Assembly: GCF_040513375.1 (NCBI RefSeq)
Contig: NZ_JBEVTG010000001.1
Coordinates: forward strand, 310,001 to 374,000
Source of the DNA: Flagellimonas_B algarum
GTDB lineage: Bacteria > Bacteroidota > Bacteroidia > Flavobacteriales > Flavobacteriaceae
Length of the DNA: 64,000 bases
Reading direction: 5' to 3'
Shown: positions 9,207 to 17,479 of the stretch, one piece after another
Numbering within the stretch: position 1 is the first letter of the stretch
Layout: every line of letters starts with the position of its first letter
Program-made: the position numbers and the translations under genes
The notes under the pieces: model-generated
Seen by the model: only the letters and a program-made list of their open reading frames with translations
The model's database searches: none
Told to the model about the DNA's origin: nothing

Positions 9207-10580
9207 TTAATAGTGGCATTTTCCACATTCCAATCCACCCATCTGCGCTGCCGTCAACTCTTCGACGCCATACTTTTTGGAAAGCTCTTCATGGATCTTG
9301 GCGTAGTATTCGTTATCGGCCACTTGAACATTCGTTTCACGGTGACAGTTGATACACCATCCCATGGTCAAGGGCGAGTATTGGTACATGATCTCCATTT
9401 CCTCAACGGGACCGTGACAGGTCTGACACTCGATCTTACCGACCTCAACGTGCTGTGAGTGGTTGAAGTAAGCGAAATCGGGCAGGTTGTGGATACGCAC
9501 CCATTCTACAGGCTGCGATTCACCGGTGTACTTTTGGTTTTCCTCATCCCAACCGACGGCTTTGTACAATTTCTTGATTTCCTTGGTGTAGAACTCATTG
9601 GTGTAGCCATTGGCCAAATCTTCGGCGCTTGGGCCTTCAGGATTGCCCGTGTACTCGTAGATCGACTTATGGCAATTCATACACACGTTGAGCGATGGGA
9701 TACCGGAATGCTTCGACACCCTTGCCGAGGAGTGACAATACTTACACTCGATTTTATTATCACCAGCGTGGATTTTGTGGGAATAGTGTATGGGTTGTAC
9801 CGGAGCATAGCCTTGGTCGATGCCGATTTGGCTCATCCAAGCGTAAGCGAAGTAGGCACTGCCTAACAAAAAGACGACAACGGTACAGAACACCAAAAAC
9901 TGGTTTTGCACAAAAGCCTTCCATAGCGGGGTGCGCTTCTCGGCATCGGCACGGACCACTTCGACCCCATTGGCCTCTGCAATTTTGCGAAGGGTGCTGT
10001 TCACCAAGAACAACATCACTACCAAAAGTCCGAAGACCAGGACCAGGGCCCCAAGAATAATCTCATTTGAAATACCCCCTGTGTCAGGAGCTCCTTCTCC
10101 ACCTCCTCCACCAGTCGGAGGGACAACGACCGGAGTTGGCGCCGGGGCAGCCGTATAGGCCAGGATGTCATTGATATCTTGATTGCTCAAGGTCGGAAAA
10201 GCGGTCATGGCCGCTTGGTTGTACTCCGCATAAATCTTATTGGCATAACTATCGCCAGAAGAAATAACACCTGCACTGTTTTTCACCCAAGCGTAGATCC
10301 ACTCACAGTCCAATCCCTCTTCTTCCGTCAATCTTGTTGCCACATTGGCCAAGGCCGGACCGGTCATCTTGCGGTTTAAGGCATGGCAGGCCGCACAATT
10401 CTGATTGAAAAGTTGCTTCCCTTTCACGGCATCACCAGGACCACAGACACCTTCGGCTGCCGGTTCGGCGGCCGCAGGATCTTCTTGTGCTGTTATGGGT
10501 GATGAAAAAAGTTGGAGTAGTAGGAGTAAACTAAGACCAAAAACTTTTGAAAATTGAATACGGTTTAGAACCTTTTTCAT
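9207..10580 (-). CDS. actA: Alternative complex III multiheme cytochrome c subunit ActA with an extra N-terminal monoheme domain
   Basis: This multiheme cytochrome passes electrons out of ACIII. It has a signal peptide (about 1-31), a cytochrome c class I domain with CAACH at 62-66, and a Gly/Pro-rich hinge. A membrane helix (about 175-198) and a second hydrophobic helix (about 227-247) follow, and then a class III-like domain with CKYCH, CMNCH, CQTCH, CINCH and CGKCH. That is six CXXCH motifs. ActA was first described as pentaheme, so the N-terminal monoheme unit looks like a fused domain. It is the first gene of the operon. The upstream gap holds a perfect inverted repeat with -7 boxes. Confidence 0.93.
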   Translation of the reverse strand: MKKVLNRIQFSKVFGLSLLLLLQLFSSPITAQEDPAAAEPAAEGVCGPGDAVKGKQLFNQNCAACHALNRKMTGPALANVATRLTEEEGLDCEWIYAWVKNSAGVISSGDSYANKIYAEYNQAAMTAFPTLSNQDINDILAYTAAPAPTPVVVPPTGGGGGEGAPDTGGISNEIILGALVLVFGLLVVMLFLVNSTLRKIAEANGVEVVRADAEKRTPLWKAFVQNQFLVFCTVVVFLLGSAYFAYAWMSQIGIDQGYAPVQPIHYSHKIHAGDNKIECKYCHSSARVSKHSGIPSLNVCMNCHKSIYEYTGNPEGPSAEDLANGYTNEFYTKEIKKLYKAVGWDEENQKYTGESQPVEWVRIHNLPDFAYFNHSQHVEVGKIECQTCHGPVEEMEIMYQYSPLTMGWCINCHRETNVQVADNEYYAKIHEELSKKYGVEELTAAQMGGLECGKCHY

Positions 10581-10666
10581 ATTTGTGTAATTTCAATCGA
10601 AATCTTGGCACGATAATTTCTTCTGATACTGTGAAATTTAGCTATTACCGGTGCTCAAATTGCAGA

Positions 10667-10694
10667 CAAAAATACGACACAGCGCGTATTTTTG
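10667..10694. promoter_or_regulatory. Perfect inverted repeat carrying two divergent TAnnTTTG boxes upstream of actA
   Basis: CAAAAATACG at 10667-10676 and CGTATTTTTG at 10685-10694 are perfect inverse complements separated by 8 bp. Each arm contains TATTTTTG, a match to the Bacteroidota -7 consensus TAnnTTTG. One arm reads left towards actA (86 bp before its start), the other right towards the SPOR gene. No good -33 TTG/TTTG is seen at the usual spacing on either side. The site could therefore be divergent promoters, a regulator operator, or both. Confidence 0.5.
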
Positions 10695-10773
10695 AAATGT
10701 TAAGGGATTTATAATTAATAATTTATACGGATTCTAAATAACGATTTTTTTAGAAGTTTGCGAACGAAAAAAT

Positions 10774-10781
10774 TACTTTTG
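10774..10781 (+). promoter_or_regulatory. Candidate -7 box of the SPOR-domain gene
   Basis: TACTTTTG matches TAnnTTTG exactly and ends 33 bp before the ATG at 10815, which would give a short leader. A TTTG at 10757-10760 is only 13 bp upstream, shorter than the normal 19-21 bp, so the -33 element is unconvincing. Confidence 0.5.
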
Positions 10782-10814
10782 TGCAAACGCCTTACTTACA
10801 ACACCTTAAGCGCT

Positions 10815-11189
10815 ATGAAAACCCCATTATTCCTAGTCATTTCAGTACTTTTCCTCAGTAACGCACACGCCCAGGAAGGACGGGTGGTCATCGAGCAGGA
10901 CCCCCGCATTTCGGAGCTTCTGGAAGTCTACAAATCGGTCAATTCGAAGACGGGTTTTTACCAAATACAAGTGGGTTTCAAGAGCAATGACGAGGCCGCC
11001 CAAAGGCTGTACGACCAAGTACGTGTCGATTTCCCTGGATGGCATGCCGAGATCAAGTTTTTCCAGCCAACCTATAGGGTGCGCGTGGGTAAATTCAAGG
11101 ACGCTTTGGAAGCCGAACGCAAATACCTCGAAGTACGCAAAAAATACCCCAATGCCATGCTGCTCAAACCTGAGCAGACCGGCAATTGA
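10815..11189 (+). CDS. Secreted SPOR-domain protein
   Basis: This small exported protein (124 residues) consists almost entirely of a SPOR domain, a fold that binds denuded peptidoglycan at division sites. The ATG at 10815 is preferred over upstream in-frame codons. It gives a clean signal peptide (MKTPLFLVISVLFLSNAHAQ) and leaves a promoter box in the untranslated region. The SPOR region spans about residues 45-120: TGFYQIQVGF, then a helix, YRVRVGKF, and a second helix ending in the MLLKPEQ strand. It stands alone and converges on infB with a 35 bp gap. Its role in envelope or division biology is inferred from the domain only. Confidence 0.85.
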   Translation: MKTPLFLVISVLFLSNAHAQEGRVVIEQDPRISELLEVYKSVNSKTGFYQIQVGFKSNDEAAQRLYDQVRVDFPGWHAEIKFFQPTYRVRVGKFKDALEAERKYLEVRKKYPNAMLLKPEQTGN

Positions 11190-11224
11190 TCGCTTTCGTT
11201 TTTAATCGTGGTTTCGAAAAATCT

Positions 11225-13891
11225 TTAGAGCTTTTTCTTGACCGCCACCTCTTCAAAGGCCTCGATCGTATCGTCGATACGGATGTCGTTGTAGTTTTTC
11301 ACCTGAAGTCCGCAATCGTATCCTTTGGATACTTCCTTGACATCGTCCTTGAAACGTTTCAAAGAAGCCAGTTCTCCGGTAAAGATCACCACACCATCAC
11401 GGATCAAACGTATTTGCGAGTTTCGGAAGATCTTACCACTGGTCACCATACAACCTGCGATAGTACCGATTTTCGAGATCTTGAAGGTTTCCCTGATCTC
11501 GGCGTTACCGGTGATCTCTTCCTTCAATTCAGGCGATAACATGCCCTCCATGGCGTCTTTCAGATCGTTGATAGCGTCATAGATGATCGAATACATTCGG
11601 ATATCGATTTCTTCCTTATCGGCAACGGCACGGGCATTACCCATAGGTCGCACGTTAAAGCCGATAATGATTGCATCGGAAGCACTGGCCAACAAGACAT
11701 CGGACTCCGTAATCGCCCCGACCCCTTTGTGGATGATATTCACTTGAATCTCATCGGTAGAGAGTTTCTGGAACGAATCGGTCAAGGCTTCCACCGAACC
11801 GTCGACATCCCCTTTCAGGATGATGTTCAATTCCTGGAAATCGCCCAATGCGATACGACGGCCGATCTCATCCAAGGTGATGTGTCGTTGCGTACGCACC
11901 GATTGCTCGCGCTGGAGTTGGGAACGCTTGGTCGCGATTTGCTTGGCCTCACGTTCATCTTCCAACACATTGAACTTATCACCGGCCTGAGGGGCACCAT
12001 CGAGACCCAAAATGGAAATCGGGGTGGCCGGACCGGCTTTTTTGATGTTTTTACCACGTTCGTCTTGCATGGCCTTGACTTTACCACTACAAGTACCCGC
12101 TAAGACATAATCACCGATCTGTAGGGTACCGGTCTGTACCAGGATGGTAGAAACGTATCCTCGGCCTTTGTCCAAGAACGCCTCGACGACGGTACCTGAA
12201 GCCAAACGATCAGGATTGGCCTTCAATTCCAACAGCTCTGCTTCGAGCAAGACTTTCTCCAATAGTTCTTTGACCCCTTGACCGGTTTTGGCCGAAATGT
12301 CGTGCGATTGGATCTTACCGCCCCAATCTTCGACCAGGAGGTTCATGGCCGCAAGACCTTCTTTGATCTTATCAGGGTTCGCCGTTGGCTTATCGATTTT
12401 GTTGATCGCGAATACGATCGGTACGCCAGCGGCTTGCGCGTGGCTGATCGCCTCTTTGGTCTGCGGCATGATGTCATCATCGGCCGCGACTACGATGATC
12501 GCGATATCGGTCACCTGCGCACCCCTGGCCCGCATCGCGGTAAAGGCTTCGTGACCCGGTGTATCCAAAAAGGTGATTTTCTGACCGTCTTCCAAAGTGA
12601 CACCATAAGCGCCGATGTGCTGGGTAATGCCCCCACTCTCGCCGGCGATGACGTTTTCTTCACGGATATAATCGAGTAAAGAGGTCTTACCATGATCGAC
12701 GTGACCCATAACGGTCACGATCGGTGCACGACCGACCAAATCTTCCGGATCGTCTTCGATGACCTCGATGGCCTCTTCGATCTCGGCAGTGACGAATTCG
12801 ACTTCGAACCCGAATTCATCAGCGACTATGGATAGGGTTTCGGCATCCAAACGTTGGTTCAAGGTCACCATCATGCCCAGCGACATACAAGCCGAGATGA
12901 TCTCGGTGGTCGACACGTCCATCATGGTTGCCACTTCGTTGACCGTTACGAACTCGGTCACTTTCAAGAGTTTGCTTTCGCGTTCTTGTTGTTCGAGGTC
13001 TTTTTCGGTCTGCTGGCGGTGCAGATCCCGCTTTTCACGGCGGTACTTGGCACCCTTGCCCTTGTTGGCTTTTCCTTGGAGTTTCTCCAAGGTTTCGCGT
13101 ACCTGCTTTTGTACTTCTTCTTCGGTAGGCTCTACCTTGGGTACATTGGAACGTTGGTTGCCACGGCGGTTGCCCGGACGGCCACGGTTATCGGACTGTC
13201 CGTTGGTATTGCTGACGATACGCTTTCTTCTGCGTTTACGCTCCGCGTTTTGGCCATTTGCCGGTTTGGCTTCTTCTTTTTTCTTTTTGGGTTTCTCGAA
13301 CTTGGAAAGGTCGATTTTGTCACCCGTGATCTTCGGTCCTGAAAGCTTTTGGTATTTCGTTTCGATGGCCTGGGGCTTCTCAGGGGTCGCCGCCGGGGTC
13401 TCTGGCTTGCTTTCAACGACCGGTGCCGCTTTGGGGGCCTCTTTCTTTTCTTCTTTCGGAGGGGCTGGTGCCGGGGCTTCCTTTTGCTCGACCGGTTTTT
13501 CTTCTTTGACCGGTTCGGGCTTCTTGTCCAAGTCGATCTTGCCGACGGTTTTCGGACCTGTCAATTCGGCTTTCGCCTTGATTACAGGTTCGGCAGCGGC
13601 CATGCGCTGCTCACGGGCCAAACGACGCTCTTCTTGCTCTTGTTCGAGCTGCAATCGAAGTTCTTCCTTCTCCTTGCGTTTTTCCTCGCTGACCTCTTTG
13701 GACGCAACACGCTTGCTCTTATCTGTCTGGAATTCATCCAGCAGTACTTGATACACCTCATCCGAGATCTTTGTCGTAGGCCTTGCTTCTATCTCGTGAC
13801 CTTGAGCCACAAGATAGTCAACGGCCCGATCTAGCGAAATGTTCAATTCCCTAAGAACCTTGTTTAATCGTATTGTTGGGTTTCCTGCCAT
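11225..13891 (-). CDS. infB: Translation initiation factor IF-2
   Basis: This GTPase delivers initiator tRNA to the 30S subunit and promotes subunit joining. The 888-residue protein has an IF2_N helical domain (about 5-50), then a long charged and Ala/Pro/Lys-rich linker (about 60-310). The core follows with G1 VMGHVDHGKTSLLD (near residue 395), GGITQHIGAY, DTPGHEAF, NKIDKP and the SAKTG motif. Domains II, III and IV complete the protein. The length equals that of E. coli IF-2 alpha. It is the third gene of rimP-nusA-infB, 42 bp after nusA. The linker's opposite strand contains a long open frame that is a shadow. Confidence 0.98.
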   Translation of the reverse strand: MAGNPTIRLNKVLRELNISLDRAVDYLVAQGHEIEARPTTKISDEVYQVLLDEFQTDKSKRVASKEVSEEKRKEKEELRLQLEQEQEERRLAREQRMAAAEPVIKAKAELTGPKTVGKIDLDKKPEPVKEEKPVEQKEAPAPAPPKEEKKEAPKAAPVVESKPETPAATPEKPQAIETKYQKLSGPKITGDKIDLSKFEKPKKKKEEAKPANGQNAERKRRRKRIVSNTNGQSDNRGRPGNRRGNQRSNVPKVEPTEEEVQKQVRETLEKLQGKANKGKGAKYRREKRDLHRQQTEKDLEQQERESKLLKVTEFVTVNEVATMMDVSTTEIISACMSLGMMVTLNQRLDAETLSIVADEFGFEVEFVTAEIEEAIEVIEDDPEDLVGRAPIVTVMGHVDHGKTSLLDYIREENVIAGESGGITQHIGAYGVTLEDGQKITFLDTPGHEAFTAMRARGAQVTDIAIIVVAADDDIMPQTKEAISHAQAAGVPIVFAINKIDKPTANPDKIKEGLAAMNLLVEDWGGKIQSHDISAKTGQGVKELLEKVLLEAELLELKANPDRLASGTVVEAFLDKGRGYVSTILVQTGTLQIGDYVLAGTCSGKVKAMQDERGKNIKKAGPATPISILGLDGAPQAGDKFNVLEDEREAKQIATKRSQLQREQSVRTQRHITLDEIGRRIALGDFQELNIILKGDVDGSVEALTDSFQKLSTDEIQVNIIHKGVGAITESDVLLASASDAIIIGFNVRPMGNARAVADKEEIDIRMYSIIYDAINDLKDAMEGMLSPELKEEITGNAEIRETFKISKIGTIAGCMVTSGKIFRNSQIRLIRDGVVIFTGELASLKRFKDDVKEVSKGYDCGLQVKNYNDIRIDDTIEAFEEVAVKKKL

Positions 13892-13933
13892 ATACTCGTT
13901 GCTATCCCTCTAAAATTCGGTGCTAATATAAGT

Positions 13934-15166
13934 TTAATCTTCAAATTCCTCTTTCAGTATCCGCACAACTTCAGCCACTGTCTCTTCTTCCAAATCGGTA
14001 CGTTTCACCAAATCGTTCGCATCTTGCTCCAAAACGCTTCGCGCGGTATCCAATCCGATCTTTTTGAATTCCTCGATGATCCATCCTTCGATCTCATCGG
14101 AAAACTCGGTCAATTCGACATCTTCTTCGACACCTTCACGGAATACATCGATCTCATAACCGGTCAACTGGCCTGCCAAACGGATATTATGCCCTCCGCG
14201 ACCGATGGCCTTTGAAACCTCTTCAGGTTTGAGATAGACCTGTGCGGTCATTTTCTCGTCGTTCAATTTGACCGAAGTCACCCTTGCCGGGCTTAAGGCC
14301 CTTGTGACCATCAATTGGGAATTGTTGGTCCAATTGATGACATCGATATTCTCATTGCCCAATTCACGGACGATACCGTGGATCCGTGATCCTTTCATAC
14401 CCACACAGGCTCCTACCGGATCGATGCGATCGTCATAAGAGTCTACGGCCACTTTGGCCTTTTCACCGGGAATGCGTACTGCTTTCTTAATCGTAATCAG
14501 ACCGTCGAAGACTTCCGGGATCTCTTGGAAGAACAACTGCTCCAAGAATTTAGGGGAGGTCCGTGACATGATGATCGACGGTTTGGTGCCTTTCAAATCA
14601 ACGCTCTCAATGATCCCCCTGACATTGTCGCCTTTCCTGAAAAAGTCGGACGGAATCTGTTTGTCTTTGGGCATGATGATTTCGTTACCCTCGTCATCCA
14701 AAAGGATGATGGCCTTGTGGCGGATATGGTGTACCTCAGCGGTATAGATCTCACCTTCAAGATCCTTGAACTGCTTGTAGATCGTCGTGTTATCGTGTTC
14801 ATGGATTTTCGAAATCAGGTTTTGACGCAAGGCCAATATGGCCCTACGGCCCAAATCCATCAATTTCACTTCTTCCGAAACATCTTCCCCTACTTCGAAA
14901 TCGGGCTCGATCTTCCGGGCATCCGTCAACGAAATTTCCTCATTGGGTTCTTCGACTTCCCCATCCTCAACAACGATTCGGTTTCTCCAAATCTCCAAAT
15001 CCCCTTTATCGGGGTTGATGATGATATCGAAGTTCTCATCAGAACCGAACTTTTTCTTTAAGGCATTTCGGAAGACATCCTCCAAAATCGCCATTAAGGT
15101 CACCCTATCTATAAACTTATCATCCTTGAACTCTGAAAAGGATTCAATAAGCGCCAGATTTTCCAT
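13934..15166 (-). CDS. nusA: Transcription termination/antitermination factor NusA
   Basis: NusA binds RNA polymerase and modulates pausing, termination and antitermination. The 410-residue protein shows the N-terminal polymerase-binding domain (about 1-125), an S1 domain (about 130-200), and two KH domains. These include GACVGMKGSRIHGIVRELGN in its first part and AIGRGGHNIRLAGQLTGYEI in the second. A C-terminal acidic helical segment follows. The tandem C-terminal acidic repeats of E. coli NusA are absent, which is usual outside gammaproteobacteria. It sits 12 bp after rimP. NusA autoregulation through the operon leader is known in E. coli, which makes the leader hairpin here relevant. Confidence 0.98.
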   Translation of the reverse strand: MENLALIESFSEFKDDKFIDRVTLMAILEDVFRNALKKKFGSDENFDIIINPDKGDLEIWRNRIVVEDGEVEEPNEEISLTDARKIEPDFEVGEDVSEEVKLMDLGRRAILALRQNLISKIHEHDNTTIYKQFKDLEGEIYTAEVHHIRHKAIILLDDEGNEIIMPKDKQIPSDFFRKGDNVRGIIESVDLKGTKPSIIMSRTSPKFLEQLFFQEIPEVFDGLITIKKAVRIPGEKAKVAVDSYDDRIDPVGACVGMKGSRIHGIVRELGNENIDVINWTNNSQLMVTRALSPARVTSVKLNDEKMTAQVYLKPEEVSKAIGRGGHNIRLAGQLTGYEIDVFREGVEEDVELTEFSDEIEGWIIEEFKKIGLDTARSVLEQDANDLVKRTDLEEETVAEVVRILKEEFED

Positions 15167-15178
15167 TTTGAACTACAA

Positions 15179-15640
15179 TTAAAATTTTAATACCACTTTT
15201 GCTTCTTCGATGTCAGCGTAGCCAATTTCCATTCGCTTCTGCACCGTATGTTTTCCCTTGCCCACCGGCTTGGGTTCGCGTGCCTTCCATTCGAGCACGA
15301 TACCGTCTTTATCACTGGCGGTCAAATTACCCTCAACAGTAGTACCGTTGGTCTTGACCTCGAGTTTACGTCCTACGTTTTTTTGAAACTGCCTGGGCAG
15401 TACCAAGGGCGATGTGGCCCCGGCTGACGTGACCTCCAACGCAAAATCGTTTTCCTCACGATCAAGGTTATGTTCGATAGCCCTACTGATTTCCATGCAA
15501 TCGCTCAAATTGACCCCTTGATCTCCGTCGAGGACGATCTTAATGCGAAAATCGGCCCCTACTGAAAAGTCGATCAAAAAAAGATCGGGCCTGTTTTCCA
15601 GGGCCTTATCCAACAACTCGGTTACCGTCTCTTTGAACAT
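15179..15640 (-). CDS. rimP: Ribosome maturation factor RimP
   Basis: RimP assists 30S subunit assembly. The start is placed at the ATG at 15640 (MFKETVTELLDKALE), which gives 153 residues, the normal length. An in-frame upstream ATG at 15727 would translate across the promoter box and the leader hairpin and add 29 residues without homology. Visible landmarks are the N-terminal alpha/beta domain with FLIDFSVGADFRIKIVLDGD (cited in part), the strongly conserved SRAIEHNLDREE region, and EVTSAGATSPL, followed by a small Sm-like barrel. It is first in the rimP-nusA-infB operon. Confidence 0.95.
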   Translation of the reverse strand: MFKETVTELLDKALENRPDLFLIDFSVGADFRIKIVLDGDQGVNLSDCMEISRAIEHNLDREENDFALEVTSAGATSPLVLPRQFQKNVGRKLEVKTNGTTVEGNLTASDKDGIVLEWKAREPKPVGKGKHTVQKRMEIGYADIEEAKVVLKF

Positions 15641-15658
15641 CGGATTTTGGTAAAAGAA

Positions 15659-15679
15659 GAGGGGACTCGAAGTCCCCTC
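15659..15679 (-). promoter_or_regulatory. Terminator-like hairpin in the rimP-nusA-infB leader (candidate attenuator)
   Basis: On the minus strand GAGGGGACT and AGTCCCCTC form a perfect 9 bp stem around a 3-nt loop (TCG), followed at once by the pyrimidine/T-rich TTCTTTT. The structure lies in the untranslated leader, 18 bp before the rimP ATG and downstream of the promoter box. No gene upstream on this strand needs a terminator here, so a role in attenuation is likely. Confidence 0.6.
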
Positions 15680-15708
15680 ATGAATACGTTGATATCCTTT
15701 CAGCGGTG

Positions 15709-15738
15709 CAAATATACGATAAATCATGAGTTTGCAAA
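15709..15738 (-). promoter_or_regulatory. Promoter of rimP-nusA-infB
   Basis: On the minus strand TTTG at 15738-15735 is followed after 18 bp by TATATTTG at 15716-15709. This matches the Bacteroidota TTTG / TAnnTTTG pattern. Initiation about 7 bp on would give a leader of roughly 60 nt containing the hairpin at 15659-15679. Confidence 0.7.
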
Positions 15739-15803
15739 AATCGGCCGTGTTTCAATATTCCTTACATTTAGAAGGCAAGAAAACCACAAACCAAAAGCAC
15801 GTC

Positions 15804-16454
15804 ATGAAAAAACCAACCCTTTGCATCGTAGTCCTATTCGTATTCGTCTTGGGCGGCTGTTCTTCGTATCTGACCAGTTCGGAAAACGTCAGTAACCTAA
15901 AGAATGCCTATGAGAAGATCCTCGTAGTCGGCCGGTCAAAAGACAATACCGCCAGGGTCAAGTTCGAAAACAGCATCGTCGCCCAATTAAAGGAACAGGG
16001 GATACAGGCCATTGCCTCCCACAATTCAACACGCATCCTTGACATTACCAAGACGTATAGCGAAAGCGAATTGGCCGCCTTGAAAAAAGCCTTGTTGGCC
16101 CAAGGATTCGACGGCGCCATCGTCACGAATTTGATCAATACCGAAGCCTATACCGATGTCGTCGCAGGTGGCTCATCGACCACATACGTGCCGACTCGGG
16201 TCGGTCGGTTCGGTCGGTATCTGGCCTACTACCCCATCACCACCTGGGAACCGGACCAATTGAAAAGCGGCACGAAATATATTTTTGAAAGTAGTCTGTA
16301 CCGCATCGAGAAAGGAACTGGCGAAAACCTGCAATGGGTCGGTCGATTCGAATTGAAAGACCCTTCGAGTTTAAAAACGGCCACGTCGAATTATGCCAAA
16401 GACCTGACCAAGGCTTTGATCAAAAGCAGTATATCGAACGGTAGCGGGCAATAA
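15804..16454 (+). CDS. Hypothetical lipoprotein
   Basis: I do not recognise the family. The ATG at 15804 gives MKKPTLCIVVLFVFVLGGC with a lipobox and mature cysteine at residue 19, so this is an outer-membrane or periplasmic lipoprotein of 216 residues. The first part looks like an alpha/beta domain: a strand (EKILVVG), a helix ending in QLKEQGIQAI, a helical KTYSESELAALKKAL, and a strand GFDGAIVTNLI. That layout resembles the DUF4136/TolB-N type of small envelope domain, which is only a suggestion. A Gly/Arg/Tyr-rich loop (TRVGRFGRYLAYYP) follows. It is divergent from rimP and converges with 16460-17479 (5 bp gap). Confidence 0.75.
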   Translation: MKKPTLCIVVLFVFVLGGCSSYLTSSENVSNLKNAYEKILVVGRSKDNTARVKFENSIVAQLKEQGIQAIASHNSTRILDITKTYSESELAALKKALLAQGFDGAIVTNLINTEAYTDVVAGGSSTTYVPTRVGRFGRYLAYYPITTWEPDQLKSGTKYIFESSLYRIEKGTGENLQWVGRFELKDPSSLKTATSNYAKDLTKALIKSSISNGSGQ

Positions 16455-16459
16455 AGGGT

Positions 16460-17479
16460 TCATTTCGGCTTCACCAGATTGTAATGGAGTCCAAACGCGA
16501 GGTTGTTGAACCCTTGAAAGGTATAGTCGAGATTGATCCGAAAACGGCTCAATCGTAGGCTGGCACCAAGACTGCCTTTCAATCCGGAAATATCGCCCTG
16601 TACATCAAAGGGATCGACAAAATCCAATGTTTCGGTTTCGGTCTCGATCGTGTAGGTGCCCTTGAGTACGTAATTCGATTTGCCGCGCACGTAGCCGAAA
16701 CCGCCATATACATTCAATTTCGGGAATTTCGTTGACGCCAAACCTTCGACCAACCAGGAGTTCAAAAAGGCATCGATGCGTTGGCCTTCACCGGTCACGA
16801 ACCCATCGGTCTTGAACTCGTATTCGGCATCCAATCGGGTAAAGGCCCCGAATACCGCGATGGAAACGGGCCAATTCGACATCGCCTTGATGCTTTGGCC
16901 CAACTCGTGCTTTAGCCCGAAACCAAAAATACCCAAGGTCGCATCATCGATTTTCAGTTTGGGAAAAAAGCGAAACCCGATTTCCGTATCGTAAGGGAGG
17001 CCCATGGAAGCCTGCACGAAGACATTCGGCAACAGGTTGGTCGAAAACAATCCGATACCCGTGGGGGCATCAAAAATGAATTCCTCATCATTATAGGTGC
17101 CGACAAAGGTGACTTCGGAAGTTTCGCTACCTAAAATCGTCGGTATCCGAACCCGGTTCGCACCCCCCAATACCTCTAAGTTATCGATGGCGCTAATGTC
17201 GATTTCCTTGAACAGTTTCTCACTGGGTACAAAGGATCCATTGGCCACTAAGGCGATATCCAATTCCCAAGGCTTTTTGACCTGGGCAGAATGATTCCAT
17301 GCCCCGGTTAATCCATACAACAAACCCTCACTCAGGGGTTCTAGATAAAGCGACGCAAGTTCTTCTGCGGTCTCGACCCCCAAAATCAGGTAGTTCTTTA
17401 TTTCAAGGTTGCTTTGGGCCAGAGCCTGGGAGCAGGCCATGATAGTTAGTAAGAGACCATATGTGAAGCGGCGCCTCAT
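16460..17479 (-). CDS. Putative outer-membrane beta-barrel protein (DUF6588-like)
   Basis: The 339-residue protein has a signal peptide (MRRRFTYGLLLTIMACSQALA) and alternating hydrophobic/polar strands up to a C-terminal aromatic strand (NNLAFGLHYNLVKPK), as expected for a beta-barrel. Its layout is like the Bacteroidota DUF6588 family. That family call is from memory of its pattern (an early helical YLEPLSEGLLYGLTGAWNHS segment, then LLPNVFVQASMGLP). Function is unknown. Its ATG overlaps the stop codon of the K+ channel gene (ATGA), so the two are translationally coupled. It is the last gene of the efflux unit. Confidence 0.7.
   Translation of the reverse strand: MRRRFTYGLLLTIMACSQALAQSNLEIKNYLILGVETAEELASLYLEPLSEGLLYGLTGAWNHSAQVKKPWELDIALVANGSFVPSEKLFKEIDISAIDNLEVLGGANRVRIPTILGSETSEVTFVGTYNDEEFIFDAPTGIGLFSTNLLPNVFVQASMGLPYDTEIGFRFFPKLKIDDATLGIFGFGLKHELGQSIKAMSNWPVSIAVFGAFTRLDAEYEFKTDGFVTGEGQRIDAFLNSWLVEGLASTKFPKLNVYGGFGYVRGKSNYVLKGTYTIETETETLDFVDPFDVQGDISGLKGSLGASLRLSRFRINLDYTFQGFNNLAFGLHYNLVKPK

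Noticed and set aside
12759..13751. Long open frame (330 codons, plus strand) opposite infB
   Set aside because: It lies wholly within infB, is Ser/Phe-rich without a domain, and is explained by the biased linker codons of IF-2 read on the other strand.
15641..15727. 29-residue N-terminal extension of rimP
   Set aside because: It would be translated across the promoter box and leader hairpin, and RimP proteins lack it.
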